Part shown: positions 11,914 through 22,554 of the stretch, piece by piece
Numbering within the stretch: position 1 is the stretch's first letter
How the letters are laid out: each line of letters starts with the position of its first letter
Source of the DNA: Cavenderia fasciculata
Taxonomy: Eukaryota > Evosea > Eumycetozoa > Acytosteliales > Cavenderiaceae
Direction: 5' to 3'
Assembly (NCBI RefSeq): GCF_000203815.1
Contig: NW_004457624.1
Location: 2,728,001 to 2,792,000, forward strand
DNA length: 64,000 nt
Notes under the pieces: model-generated
Seen by the model: the letters and a program-made list of their open reading frames with translations, nothing else
Told to the model about the DNA's origin: nothing
The model's database searches: none
Program-made: the position numbers and the translations under genes

Positions 11914-12508
11914 TGTTTGATATTCTCAATATTTTGGAAAACAATTTTGATAAAGGAAAGAAATTATTTCCAGTTTGTGACTCAAAGAATAATATTATTT
12001 CTTTTAATTAATTAGGGGGGGGGTGTTTGCTAGATGGATATTGGAGAATCCCATATTCATCTAGACAAACAGTTTTTAAATTTGATTTACACACGGCGTA
12101 AAAAGAAATTTGGTTTTGTTTGGTAATATTATATTCGAAGTAAGAGAATGTTTATGCGTTCATAACGAACGATTGCAACTTCTCTTGAAGAGTATTTTAA
12201 AGATGACTGATTATTTTATTTCAATCAACCCATTTATTTATAGTAGCCAAAGAATTTAGCAATTGTGGAACAATTCTCATACATTTACCAATTTTCCAAA
12301 AAAATTCTATTATTGCAATATCAACAAACATTGTGGGATGGATGGCAAAATCCACCACTATTTTTGATTTGGTCAATCAATCTCTATGATCAATCAAATT
12401 ATCTAATTAATTTGAATTATGTGAATTTTTAATAAACTTTTATAATTTTTATTTTTTTTTGTATAAAGATTTCTTTTCTTTTTGTTTTTGTTTTTTTTTC
12501 TTTTAGAT
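11914..12508. other. Spacer between convergent genes
   Basis: No gene is recognised. The sequence is AT-rich with a G9 run near 12015. Poly-T near 12450-12500 is 3' flank of the minus-strand Cdh1 gene. Confidence 0.55.
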
Positions 12509-14463
12509 TTATCTAATGATTCCCAACTCTGATTTATAAAGGGTGTCTAGAGAATTTGGAGAGTTGTAAAAGACGGAACTTTCTTTTGAACTTGGGAAAA
12601 GATTCCAAAAACGGAGGGTTTGGTCGCCGGCGCCAGTGACGATCGAGGTGCCGTCGGGGGACACGGCAAGATACAATACACGACTAGTATGGCCAATAAG
12701 AGTAGTGACAGGGGTCATGCTGGGGTACGACCACACAGTGATTTGGTTTTGCGAGTATCCGTGTGTGCTGACGAGTTCATTGACGTTTTTGGACCACGCC
12801 AAGTTGCATACCTGCGAACCCGTGTCAATTGACTGCAACGATGCACCCGTACCAGTATTCCAGAAGCGAATACACTTATCATGTGTTCCACCACCCGATG
12901 CCAATAATCCTCTTTGATGTGGTGACCATGCAATAGCCTTGACTGCTGCATTGTGAAATTTAAATTGATACAATGGTTTGTTACAAATTGAGTTTGATGA
13001 TGATGGCGATGAAAAACTACTACTATTATTATTTTGATTATTATTACTATAATTACTATTATTATTACTACTACTACTATAGTTATAATTATTATTGTTA
13101 TTATTATTGTTATTATTATTTAAATAAGATGATTGATTCATTGAATGATCCCAAACACATAGTAGATTATCATTTCCACCACTTGCAAGTTGTTGGCCAT
13201 CTGGGGACCATTTGAGACCGCAAATCTCGTTGCGGTGGCCGAGTAGCTTGCAGACATAGTTGGAACTGTCACGAACGTCGTGGTGGAGGATGGAGCGGTC
13301 TTTGGAGCCGGTGGAGAGGAGGTGGCTGTTCCAGGCCATCGTGTTGACACGTGCCGAGTGGCCTTGGAGCTCGCGGATCTTTTTCTTTTTGGTCACGTCC
13401 CAGATTTGAACAATACCGTCGTTGCCGCCGACAGCCAGGTGTGTACCGCGCTCGATCCAACTGACCGAGGTGACATTGTCATCTTGTGAAAAGTCGCACA
13501 ACTTGGATACTTGGCTGTTGACTGCGTTCCACAAATAGACACTCTTTTCAAGGCCGACAGCGAGCACGTTTTGGCTGCTCCAGTCGACAAGGTTGAGGTA
13601 AAAGTCGTCTGAAATAGCGGGTGCATCCAGTACCTTGAATGGCACTTTGGAGATCTTGCGTTGAGGTTTGCGCGGAGACGACAATAACTTTTGAGAGTTG
13701 CCACTGAGTGGAGACAAAGAGTAGGGTGAGTGAACATCCAAACACGCACTACTACTAGCACGACTCTTTGATTTGAATTGTAGGATAGATGGCTCTTGTT
13801 GTTGTTGTTGCATTGATGATGGAGACAAGAGACAGCTGTTGATCAACAACGGCGACGGTGAAGATATGATGGGTGCAGTGGTAGAGGCAGAGTGAGAGGT
13901 GGGTGAGGTGAGGGATACGCTATTTACAGACAACAATGAGGAGGAGGATGAGGAGGAGGTTGCGACGGATGAAGAGAGGGTATGAAGGATATTATTTGTG
14001 GAAAATGGGTCAAATGAACGTATGGCAGATGATTGATCCATTGATAGCAATGGAGAAGAGTGTGATCCCAATATCTCATTCTTTAAAATAAGATTGTATG
14101 CAAAGGTTCTTTCATCTCTTGGATTGTTTAAACCACCATTATTATAACTACCATTTGAACCATTACCATTTAATAATCCACCAGTATTGTTATTGTTTGA
14201 TTGTCCATTTAAAAGATGATTAGTATTATTATTGTTATTGATATTATTGTTGGTGTTGTTGTTGTTGATATGATTAATATGGTTGTTACTACGTTGTTGT
14301 TGTTGGTTCAATGATAGTTTATCTCCACCTCCTTTTCGAGGTGAATTGCAATCGATGGTTGAAAATTTACAATGCGATTCGGTGCCAACCGGAACCGGAA
14401 TAAAACGATCGCCATAAGTATCTTCATTGGCAAAATGAATAGATTGTTTACTAATGAGTTTAA

Positions 14464-14528
<65 letters not shown>

Positions 14529-14755
14529 GTATTTTCATCTTCTTCTTGGTTGTTATTGTTATTGTTATTAGATGATGGATCTTGAATACAAGAATAAAAG
14601 TTTGGGGGAGCTATGGGAGGGTTTTCTCGAATGAGGTCTTGGTATATCGAGGAAGAGGAAGGGGTCAAGGAAGAAGAGGGAGTCATATTCTTTGTCTTGG
14701 AAGGTGATGATCTAGAAGGAGACTTTAGTCTCGATTCATACTCTGAATGAAACAT
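12509..14755 (-). CDS. cdh1: Cdh1/Fizzy-related activator of the anaphase-promoting complex
   Basis: A single-exon gene of 748 residues. Cdh1 loads substrates onto the APC/C ubiquitin ligase in late mitosis and G1. The C-box DRFIP lies at about residue 115-120. RDERTFAYNLILKNEILG, typical of Fizzy-related proteins, follows. The linker to the propeller (SKVPFKVLDAPAISDDFYLNLVDWS) is characteristic of the Cdc20/Cdh1 family, then seven WD40 blades. The C-terminus ends in the Ile-Arg (IR) tail (ELGIIR) that docks on TPR subunits. Oddities are long poly-Asn inserts near residues 78-98 and in the middle of the WD40 domain (about 560-600), which probably loop out between blades. They are encoded by ATT/GTT-type repeats on the plus strand. 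WD40 codons are distinctly less AT-rich than the N-terminal half. Confidence 0.93.
14460..14522 (-). repeat. AAT microsatellite encoding poly-Asn in Cdh1
   Basis: About 20 ATT/AAT units encode the uninterrupted Asn run upstream of the C-box. The tract is in frame and leaves the APC/C-binding motifs intact. Confidence 0.85.
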
Positions 14756-16335
14756 TGTATGATATGTTCTTTTTGTTTGGAATAAAAATGATCTATTTGT
14801 ACTCTTATCTCTTTTTCTTTTCTTTCTGTATAATATAGTAGATTCTTGTTTGGTTGTCTAATCTATCTATTTATATCTTTTGAGGAGGAGGAGGGGGATG
14901 TAGGGGATGGGCTAAATAAATAAATAATATTGTAGTTGAAGAGGTGAATGGTGAAGGATTGGTTGTAAAACAACCTTTTTGTTATCAAATTATTATTATT
15001 TGCTTGATTGTTCAAACAAACAAATTAAAAAGATAATCTAGAATATTAAAAAAAAAAGGGGGTGTAGGAGATTGATTCTAAAATTAAAAGAAAAGCATAC
15101 ATAAAAACGAAATAAAAGTAATGATTAGTAAATGAACATTTATTCTTGATGTCTCATGATGATGATGAAGATGATGATGAAACTAATATACATATCCATT
15201 TACCACACATTTTTTTTTTTTATGTGTTGGTGTAATATCAAAAAAAAAAAAAAGTGTAGTGATGAGAATGAGAAGGGTGTTGATGATGATGATCATTAGT
15301 CACATCCATTATTATTTGTTCGAATTTATTATTATTATTATTATTTGTGTGGTAAATGTGGGATAGGTAAAGAGGTGTTTGTGAAGTTCTCTTCTCTTCT
15401 CTCTCTCTCTCTCTCTCTTCTTTGTCAACCACTCTGTTTGTTGTGTTTGCTAGACTATGTGTGTGTGTGTGTGTGTGTTGTCTATCATCTATCATCTATC
15501 ATCTATCTCATCAACATCATAAATTATGATCATCGCGCAAACCAAAATATATATATAATTATCAAATATATATCTGTCCTTACATGTGGAGGTAAAATAA
15601 AAATGAAACCGTTGTGAAAAATTTTGCGCACAAAACTCTTTTCGAATTTAAAATAAAACTCAAAAAGAAGTTCACTGGAAAAAAAAAAGGCGGTAAAAAG
15701 AAGATATTTTGGGAACTAATTAAAGAATTAAAACTACTACGAATATTATTACCTATTACTATTAATGAGTAGATTCTATCCATTTTTCTGTAGGATTGGG
15801 ATGATTGTTCGAATGCAAATGTAATATAGACATTGGACAAACGACCCAATCCTACAGAACGAATGAATTGATCCATAAAACAGGCATGGTAGTCCCTAGA
15901 GCCCTTGCGAGTGATGATCAACTGGTCTATAGCATCTACCTATTTTCATCACAAATGTTGTTTAACAAATCCTATATCTTTTGGTGAAAAAAGTTTCTTG
16001 ATTAGCAGCATTAGTGAACAAAACAGACATAGCGTGACTGTGTGCCGTGTTATTCTTGCTCGAGCTGTGAGGTGTTCTCCAATAGTCGAGCACAAACAAC
16101 CAACTACAATTACTAAATTTCTGCTTCTCTTTTGTATGTAAATATGCAAATAAATGTGTATGTATGTATATATATATATATATAGATTGCTAGAATAATA
16201 TTATAACAAACAACAACAATAAAAATGTTCGGATGTCATCTGAAAAAAAATTGGTTGTTAATTATTTAATTTTGTTTATTCTTTTTTATCAATAATTAAC
16301 TATAATTTCGTTTCTTTTCTTTTTTCTTTGTCTTT
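14756..16335. other. Spacer upstream of cdh1, with hairpin candidate
   Basis: No protein gene is supported. The part next to cdh1 is AT-rich with A13 at 15240, (TC)n at about 15397-15420 and (GT)n at about 15460-15478. From about 15690 to 16150 the composition is more complex and holds a near-perfect inverted repeat, listed separately. Short open frames here show no recognisable protein features. Confidence 0.5.
15781..15865. repeat. Inverted repeat able to fold into a ~20-bp hairpin
   Basis: The arm TTCTGTAGGATTGGG at 15786-15800 is matched exactly by its reverse complement at 15845-15859. Pairing extends outward by about five more bases with one bulge (CATT...AATG), and 44 nt separate the perfect arms. 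It lies in an otherwise featureless spacer. It could be a small-RNA precursor hairpin, a footprint of an inverted-repeat element, or a cruciform; the sequence does not decide. Confidence 0.75.
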
Positions 16336-18383
16336 TTAGTTGTCACTTTGATCATCTTGTTCTTGATCTTCTTGATCTTCATCATCATCTACAAGGAATT
16401 TTGGTTGTGATGGTGCTTGTTGTTGTTTTTTAACTGGTTGAATGGTTGTATTTTTGTTTCTATAGTTTGAGAAATTGCTCTTGTTGCTCTTCTTTACATT
16501 CTTTTTTGCTTCTTTTTGTTTCTTTTTACCTGGTTTGGTGATGGTGCCATCGTCGTCACTCTCCTCGTCGGAAAGGTTCAACAATGAGAGATCAATCAGT
16601 TCACCGTCCTCACCAAGCAAAGCAAGTTCGATACGACTCTTTGGAATACGAATGAGACCCTTGGCAGTGTGTCCACAGGAACATTGCTCGCCTCCAGTTG
16701 AATTGTCAAACGATCCAAGTTTAGCATCACAACGTGGACAATAGATATTTGGTAACTTGTCAGTCTTTACCCATTGACCAACCGTCATAAATATGGATTT
16801 ACAAGACAATGACTTGTTTTTAGCTTGTTGTTGTTGCAACTTTTCCTTTTTACTAGTGTGATCCAGAACCTTTACCTTTTCTTCGTGTTGTATAATCTCT
16901 CCCATCTTGAACAATCTAGTTCTACATTGTTTACAACAATAATATAAATTGTCCAATTCACTCTTATCCAATCTCTTTAAAATTTGATTATTTTCTTCTT
17001 CATCTTGTTCATCTTCGGATTCTTCTTCATCTTCTGATTCTTCTTCACTTGATTCACTTTCTATAATCACTTTTTTTCCTCCTTTCTTTTTTGGTGCAGT
17101 TGTAGTTGGCGTTGTTGGAGCAGATTTCTTTGAGGTTGATTTTTCTACAACTACTTCTTTCTTTTTCAATGTTGGAGTAGTTGCAGTAGTTGTTGTTGTT
17201 TCCTTTGTTTCTTCAGTTTCTACTACTTCATCTGAAACTGTTGGTTTATTTAAACCATAAAATCTCATTGAATTATCTTTAACGATTTTAGCCAATTCTT
17301 CAATCTTTAGATTCAAACATTTAGCAGCACTTTCCATAAGATATCTAAGATTGGAAGGTTCGTTTGGCATTTTTCTAATATGTTCATCGGGGATGGTTTG
17401 AGGAGTGAGATTGGGAGACTCTGTGAGAATGATCAATCTATCCAATGGCACTCTTGTAATGTAGTCTCTGACTTGGTCACCCTTGTCAGACACCTCACAC
17501 ACCAAACCATTAAAACTAATGTAAAAGTCCAACTCTATATACTTTTCCAACATTCTACTCGATGAATTGAAACAATAAATCATTCCTCTTTCAAAATGTG
17601 ATCTACATTCTTTCATCACTTCCAATAAACCTTCTCCACCTCCTAAATCTTGTAATACTACTGGTAAATTTAATTCAGCTATAAAATGAAATGGAAACAA
17701 AATAAATTTAGTTTATATCATTCTTTTCTTTACTTTTTCTTTTCTATTTTATACATACAAGCCAAAGTTAATTGAGATTTAAGGAATTTCTCTTGAGGGA
17801 ATTTCAAACCATAATCTCTTTCATAATCCAATCCACCATAAAGTCCAACTACTTGTGGTTTTAATGCATACTATAAGTTATAGTAAAAATGATTAATACA
17901 TTATGTGACATGTGTCTATATTCTATTGTTGTTTCTACATACACTACGTAATTGACTAACCAATTGAAGAAATAATTTATCACTCATCTTTTTAGCAGAT
18001 ATATTATTTGGATGAATACCTACTACAGAGTAGACAACACCTTCAAATGATTGAGCGATTGAGAGGGATACTTCAGTCTTTTCAAAATCGTTGGTGATGA
18101 TGGCAATACCTTCGACACCCGATTGCAAAGCACGTTGAATGACTCTTGAATGATCGGCTTCAAGATGTCTATTGACAAGATTGGCACCACTATCAAATGA
18201 AATGAATGCATCTGGTGCTGCATTTTCACGTTCCTTTAATGGTGGAACGACTACATTGTCACGATTCTTGTTGGCATCGTCAAGAGTTGGTGCAGAACTT
18301 GTCTTTTTATCTTTACCTGTCTTTCTCAAAGATGTCTTTTTACCTTCTCTTGTACCTGCTCTATCTACTGTTCCTCTAAACAT
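16336..18383 (-). CDS. TatD-fold protein fused to a YVH1/DUSP12-type zinc domain
   Basis: Three exons on the minus strand (18383-17943, 17870-17759, 17678-16336) encode about 631 residues. A basic N-terminal 40 residues precede a TatD-family TIM-barrel: FISFDSGANL, VVGIHPNN, VVGLYGGLDYERD, LPVVLQDLGG, MIYCFNSS, LIILTESPNL and FYGLN follow the family order. Ligand positions usual in TatD nucleases look replaced: Glu of GExGLD by Tyr, His of LPVxxH by Gln, His of xxHCF by Tyr, and Asp of TDxP by Glu. A Lys/Thr-rich and acidic linker follows. The C-terminus (YYCCKQCRTRLF, WVKTDKLPNIYCPRCDAKLGSF, GEQCSCG, RIPKSRIEL) matches the zinc-binding domain of YVH1/DUSP12 phosphatases, which in yeast acts in 60S ribosome maturation. 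No phosphatase domain is present. Function is inferred to be non-catalytic. Confidence 0.82.
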
Positions 18384-18623
18384 TCCTATCTATCTCTAAT
18401 CTATTGAACAATATAACAATGGATAGAACTGAACTCGCGAAACTCATCAGAAAGTAATTATTCGTCAAAATCGACAAACAATGAAAAAAAAATCAAACCA
18501 AATAGTCGTATTTTGAAAGTATAATTATTTATTTATTAGTTTATTAATCTTGAATTACAAATTACAATATATGTATGTATGTTAACATATGGATAGAATG
18601 GTGTGTGATGATTGGTTTGTTTT

Positions 18624-20315
18624 TTAAGCCAAAGAATTAGCTTGCATTAATTCAATTAAAGTTTGACCGGCATGAGTATTGGTCCATTCTCTGGCATTGC
18701 GGTTGTAGACAACCTTGTCGTCACGGTAGACACCGGCTTTGACGGCATCTAGTGGGTCGTCGGGATTGGGACAGGACAAGAGGGCAGAGATAGAGACAAA
18801 AACATTCTTGATGGTGAGGGCGGGCGACCACTGGTCTTTGAGAATATCGAGACAGAGTGCACCGTCGTTAGAGACGTTGCAATGGTAGATCTTGTTGATG
18901 AAACGGACTTTGGGTGGTCTGAATGGATAGTCGTCTGGGAACTCGACCGAGAGGATGAAATGACCACCTTCATAGGGTGTGGCGGCTGGACCCTTCATAA
19001 TGACCTTCCATACTTGCATGTCGTTGGGATTGACAAAGAGGTGGTAGGGTGGGTCTTGGGACTCATCCATATCTTGTTTAAACTTGACATATTCTTGCAT
19101 GATACGTTTAAAGTGGCTGCCTCCAGTGGCTGCCTGTGTCTTTTGGGCGGTTGTGACGGTCGACGAGCACTTGGTGGTCGGTGCCAACTTGACGCTGACC
19201 TTGGACGTGACATCTTGTGTGTAGGAGCCTGCGAGTGCGTGGAATGCAGCCGAGTTGGGGACATCGATAGCAAATGGCGAATGGTCACGATGCTCGAGCA
19301 TCAACAATGCTTCACGTTCAAACAACTGGACACACTCGATGGAAGAGTTGGCGACAAAACATGTGCCACCGGTAGCCTTGGAAAAGGCCGATAAAGTAGC
19401 ACGACCCTGCTGACCAATTGGAATAGAGTCGAGGATGATACCATGTGTACGGAGATAATCAAACACTGTAAAGACAGGTGTAGAACCATTGTCTTCACCA
19501 TCGGTCAAACAAAAGATACGTGATCTAACATTGGGTGCGAGTTTGAGAGTAGGTGATTTCTTAAACTCTACAATCACCTCGGCGGCTCTCTTGATGGCTT
19601 CCCACAAACGTGTCTGACTCTGGTGTGCTTCGACCTCTCCCAACTCATTTGAGAATGAGTCAAAGTTGGATGAGATGGGGAACGTCGCTTCAATCTTTTG
19701 ACCAAAACAAACCAACCCTACGGCGACTGGATAACGATACGACACGAACCGATCGATAAATGTTTGAAAGGTGGCTTGAGCAGCTTCAATTCTAGTCATC
19801 TCCAATTCTCCTGGTACTCTTGATCCAATATATGCTGGTTGTTGCATAGATCCACTTAAATCTAATACAATTACATCTAATTGTCTAATACCATCATCAA
19901 CTTGTGAAAGTGGTGGTGGAGGAGATCCAGCAGAGGTTGTATCATTAATTTGAAGGTTTCCAAGATTACCAATATTATTATTATTATTATTTGGGTCAGT
20001 TGAAGTAGTTGTAGTTGTAGATGAAGTAGTTGATGGAGTTATAGGATCGGGTACAACAGTAGGAGTAGGAGCAATGACACTAGTACTGTCATTCTTTGAT
20101 CTTAAAAACAAAGCAATACCATCTTTGATACCTAAATCTTCCAATGTATCTTCTTCATACAGTTCACTTGCATTGTATTCAAGTGTATAGTCATCCAATA
20201 CCAATGATGCTCTTTTAATCACCTCTTTGATCAGTTCTTGAACCGTTTGACTTGGTTTAAAAGGTACACCAATCTTTTTATTATTTGATGATGGGATTGT
20301 TATAAATAATGGCAT
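18624..20315 (-). CDS. Ubl-vWA-E2 fusion: ubiquitin-conjugating enzyme with von Willebrand A domain
   Basis: An intronless gene of 563 residues with three modules. Residues ~1-75 form a ubiquitin-like fold (TVQELIKEV, TLEYNASELYEEDTLEDLGIKDG). After a Thr/Asn/Pro linker, residues ~145-335 form a vWA domain with a complete MIDAS metal site: DLSGS at 152-156, a Thr in QSQTRL, and LTDGEDNGS. Residues ~410-560 form an E2 fold (PYEGGHFILSVEFPDDYPFRPPKVRF) with catalytic Cys near 488 (GALCLDIL) and downstream WSPALTI. The family HPN motif reads HCN, keeping the catalytic-loop Asn. It should accept ubiquitin from E1 and pass it on, with the vWA part as a metal-dependent protein-binding module; that combination of roles is inference. 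WD-type codons are C/G-rich in the vWA and E2 parts. Confidence 0.88.
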   Translation of the reverse strand: MPLFITIPSSNNKKIGVPFKPSQTVQELIKEVIKRASLVLDDYTLEYNASELYEEDTLEDLGIKDGIALFLRSKNDSTSVIAPTPTVVPDPITPSTTSSTTTTTSTDPNNNNNNIGNLGNLQINDTTSAGSPPPPLSQVDDGIRQLDVIVLDLSGSMQQPAYIGSRVPGELEMTRIEAAQATFQTFIDRFVSYRYPVAVGLVCFGQKIEATFPISSNFDSFSNELGEVEAHQSQTRLWEAIKRAAEVIVEFKKSPTLKLAPNVRSRIFCLTDGEDNGSTPVFTVFDYLRTHGIILDSIPIGQQGRATLSAFSKATGGTCFVANSSIECVQLFEREALLMLEHRDHSPFAIDVPNSAAFHALAGSYTQDVTSKVSVKLAPTTKCSSTVTTAQKTQAATGGSHFKRIMQEYVKFKQDMDESQDPPYHLFVNPNDMQVWKVIMKGPAATPYEGGHFILSVEFPDDYPFRPPKVRFINKIYHCNVSNDGALCLDILKDQWSPALTIKNVFVSISALLSCPNPDDPLDAVKAGVYRDDKVVYNRNAREWTNTHAGQTLIELMQANSLA

Positions 20316-20646
20316 GATTATATAGTATAAGTATAAGTATAGTTATTTGTTTGTTTGTTTGTATATTGAATAATAATAATAGTTTAATGTTGATCATTTT
20401 TAATTTATAAACAGCAGCTGGTCAACTGTTCAATTCGATGAATATCATAAAGTATCTATTTTAGCTCTAAAATCATCTAGATGCACCTCAATGATTCAGC
20501 TTGACTCAGAGACAATCACCACACTCCAACAACTGATTTTCCCAATTTTTTCTTTTTCTCTCTATTTTTTTGTTTATTAAAAATTCACATACTTGGTATT
20601 CTACGTCTAGACTTTATAGTTTGTTTGTTATTATAGTATTATAGTA
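20316..20646. other. Spacer upstream of the Ubl-vWA-E2 gene
   Basis: An AT-rich 331-bp gap between two minus-strand genes. No gene is seen. TTTG repeats near 20346 and a TATAGT repeat near 20632-20654 are the only structure noted. Confidence 0.5.
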
Positions 20647-21399
20647 TTATAGTATTTTCTCCATTTGAATGAATTGTAAATCAAATCGTTGTAATGATGA
20701 AAAGTCTGGGTTATGATAGGGAACGTAGAGATTGGTTGAATGGTAACCTAGTGAATCATACCATGCAATCAACTCTGTTCTGAGTGACACTACATAGATG
20801 ACTATTTTGTGAAGACTCCAATGTTCTTTAGAGTACCGTTCAACAAAGTGAATGAGTTCTCTTCCAATACCGTGACTTTGATAGGCTGGGTCTACACTCA
20901 ATAGACCCATACCACCTTCACTGTCTTTTACTTGGTCTCTTTCTAATTTGATGGTACCAACCACCTCTAACATCTCTTTATACGTTCCATCTTGTTGTTG
21001 TTTGTTGATCATCATCTCTGCCACAAAGATGTGTTTCAATAATGGGTTGTCACTCTGCCAACGAATCTCTTTCTTTAAACCATCTTCATCTATTCTCTTT
21101 CCATTTGAAAAGAATGCTTCTTCATTGGTCCATACTTTCTTTTTTGTTGTTGTTGTTGTAGTTCTACTACTTTCATCTGCACCATCTACCAAACACTCAT
21201 CATCCTCTTCTTGTTGTTGTTGTTGTGGTTGTTTATTTCCTTCAAAGTTTGGACCACGATAAGCCAAGTTGACGACGAGTGCAGCTCTTTCAACATGTAC
21301 CAAATCTAATGTTTTAATGTATATCTTTGTTCCCTTTTTAGTTGTAATCGTTTCAATAACATTAGTATTATTGTCATTGTTTGCGTGAGGGGAGTCCAT
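20647..21399 (-). CDS. GNAT-family N-acetyltransferase
   Basis: A single exon of 250 residues. The acetyl-CoA-binding motif A is clear (LLSVDPAYQSHGIGRELIHFVERYSKE, carrying Q-x-x-G-I-G), followed by the motif B region (IVIYVVSLRTELIAWYDSLGYHSTN). The N-terminal half (IKTLDLVHVERAALVVNLAYRGPNF) fits the GNAT start with an Asp/Glu/Gln-rich and poly-Thr insert at about residues 60-85. GNATs transfer acetyl from acetyl-CoA to an amine. The substrate cannot be read from sequence. It lies 220 bp downstream of the LIM gene on the same strand. Confidence 0.85.
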   Translation of the reverse strand: MDSPHANNDNNTNVIETITTKKGTKIYIKTLDLVHVERAALVVNLAYRGPNFEGNKQPQQQQQEEDDECLVDGADESSRTTTTTTKKKVWTNEEAFFSNGKRIDEDGLKKEIRWQSDNPLLKHIFVAEMMINKQQQDGTYKEMLEVVGTIKLERDQVKDSEGGMGLLSVDPAYQSHGIGRELIHFVERYSKEHWSLHKIVIYVVSLRTELIAWYDSLGYHSTNLYVPYHNPDFSSLQRFDLQFIQMEKIL

Positions 21400-21619
21400 C
21401 TGTTTAAGTGATCACTTATTGGTTTAAACACAATTGCATTGTCTTATTTAAAACGAACGGTTAAAAGATTTGTAAAAACGACACCTCATCATGAATAATA
21501 TTATACTATAATATTATATAATTTTATGGTATCGATGGACAATATATATATAAATGTGTATGTAATATGTGAATATTGATCGATCGATCGATTGATTGGA
21601 TTGATCGGTGGATGTCAGT

Positions 21620-22554
21620 TTATTTGCCATATTTGATTTGGTCATTAACAACATCAGACTTTGGGGCAGAGAGTGGTTTGGCGATATGTTGACTGTTGAT
21701 ATCTACAAGAGTCTTGCCACCATCACCACGAATTTGGTCATTGACAACATCAGACTTTGGGGCAGAGAGTGGTTTAGCAATATGTTGACTGTTGATATCT
21801 ACAAGAGTCTTGCCACCATCACCACGAATTTGGTCGTTGACAGTATCTAATTTTGGTGCATCCATAGCTGTCTTTACACCAAGTGAATCGAGTGGAGTAG
21901 TTCCAACAACATGATTAGTTCCAAATCCATTTACTATAAAATTTAAATTAAATAAATAATAATTAGTATTTATACTAAAAATCTCCAAAAAAAAGAATCA
22001 ATCAGTTAATTAATTACCTGGATAATGACTAGATAAGGAATGATGATGGTTAGATAAATGTTTATATGTATAAATTGATTCATTTCTTGTTTATATAAAT
22101 AAATATTTATACATACTTTGGACAATAACAAATACCATTTAAATCCTTAAAGTTATTTAAAGTTAATTTCCAACCACATGTTGCACCTGTAGTAGTAGTA
22201 GTAAAGTTGATCCAATTATTATTTGTAATATTGATATTTATATTGATTGAGATTTGATTAATGATTTGAAATACATTCATTCACTTGATTTACTTGATTG
22301 ATTGATTGATTGTCTTGTTGTTTTGTTGTTTTTGATCAATCAATTGATTTTGTACATACACTTGAAACATGATTTATGGTATGGCTTTTTAGCAGCAATC
22401 AAACCTTCGAGTGGGTAGACCTATATTATAATCATTCAATCAGATCATTAATGCTAAGTTAGTAATGTTCGATCAATCAAACTAACTATATCTAATTTAG
22501 ATAGTCACATACCTTTACTCCACATCTGCTACAATTTCCTAATACTGATGTCAT
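21620..22554 (-). CDS. Single-LIM-domain protein with APK repeats (LimC/D/E class)
   Basis: Five exons on the minus strand (22554-22513, 22420-22360, 22186-22117, 22028-22018, 21933-21620) encode about 165 residues. Residues ~8-58 form one LIM zinc-binding domain: CSRC, then HKSCFKCATC, then CYCPKNH, with the usual spacing. LIM domains bind proteins, and small single-LIM proteins of this type are cytoskeleton-associated in Dictyostelium. The C-terminal ~105 residues hold a repeated motif with ...APK..VNDQIRGDGG, recalling the ALNAPK repeats of D. discoideum LimE. Exon 4 is only 11 nt; without it the frame hits a stop within a few codons, and with it the LIM C-terminal His is supplied. The C-terminal repeats are near-identical at DNA level. 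Confidence 0.82.
21641..21850 (-). repeat. 96-bp tandem coding repeat in the LIM gene
   Basis: Two copies of a 96-bp unit (21641-21736 and 21737-21832) differ at about four positions, and a third diverged partial copy starts at 21833. Each unit encodes 32 residues ending in the GDGG/KTLVDINSQHIAKPLSAPK block. The period is a multiple of three, so copy-number changes keep the frame. Confidence 0.9.

Noticed and set aside
12973-13215. A Tyr-rich plus-strand open frame opposite Cdh1
   Set aside because: It is the complement of the poly-Asn repeat in Cdh1.
15805-15825. A TTCGAAT tRNA T-loop-like string
   Set aside because: No acceptor, D or anticodon arms can be placed around it; it lies in the loop of the 15.8-kb hairpin.
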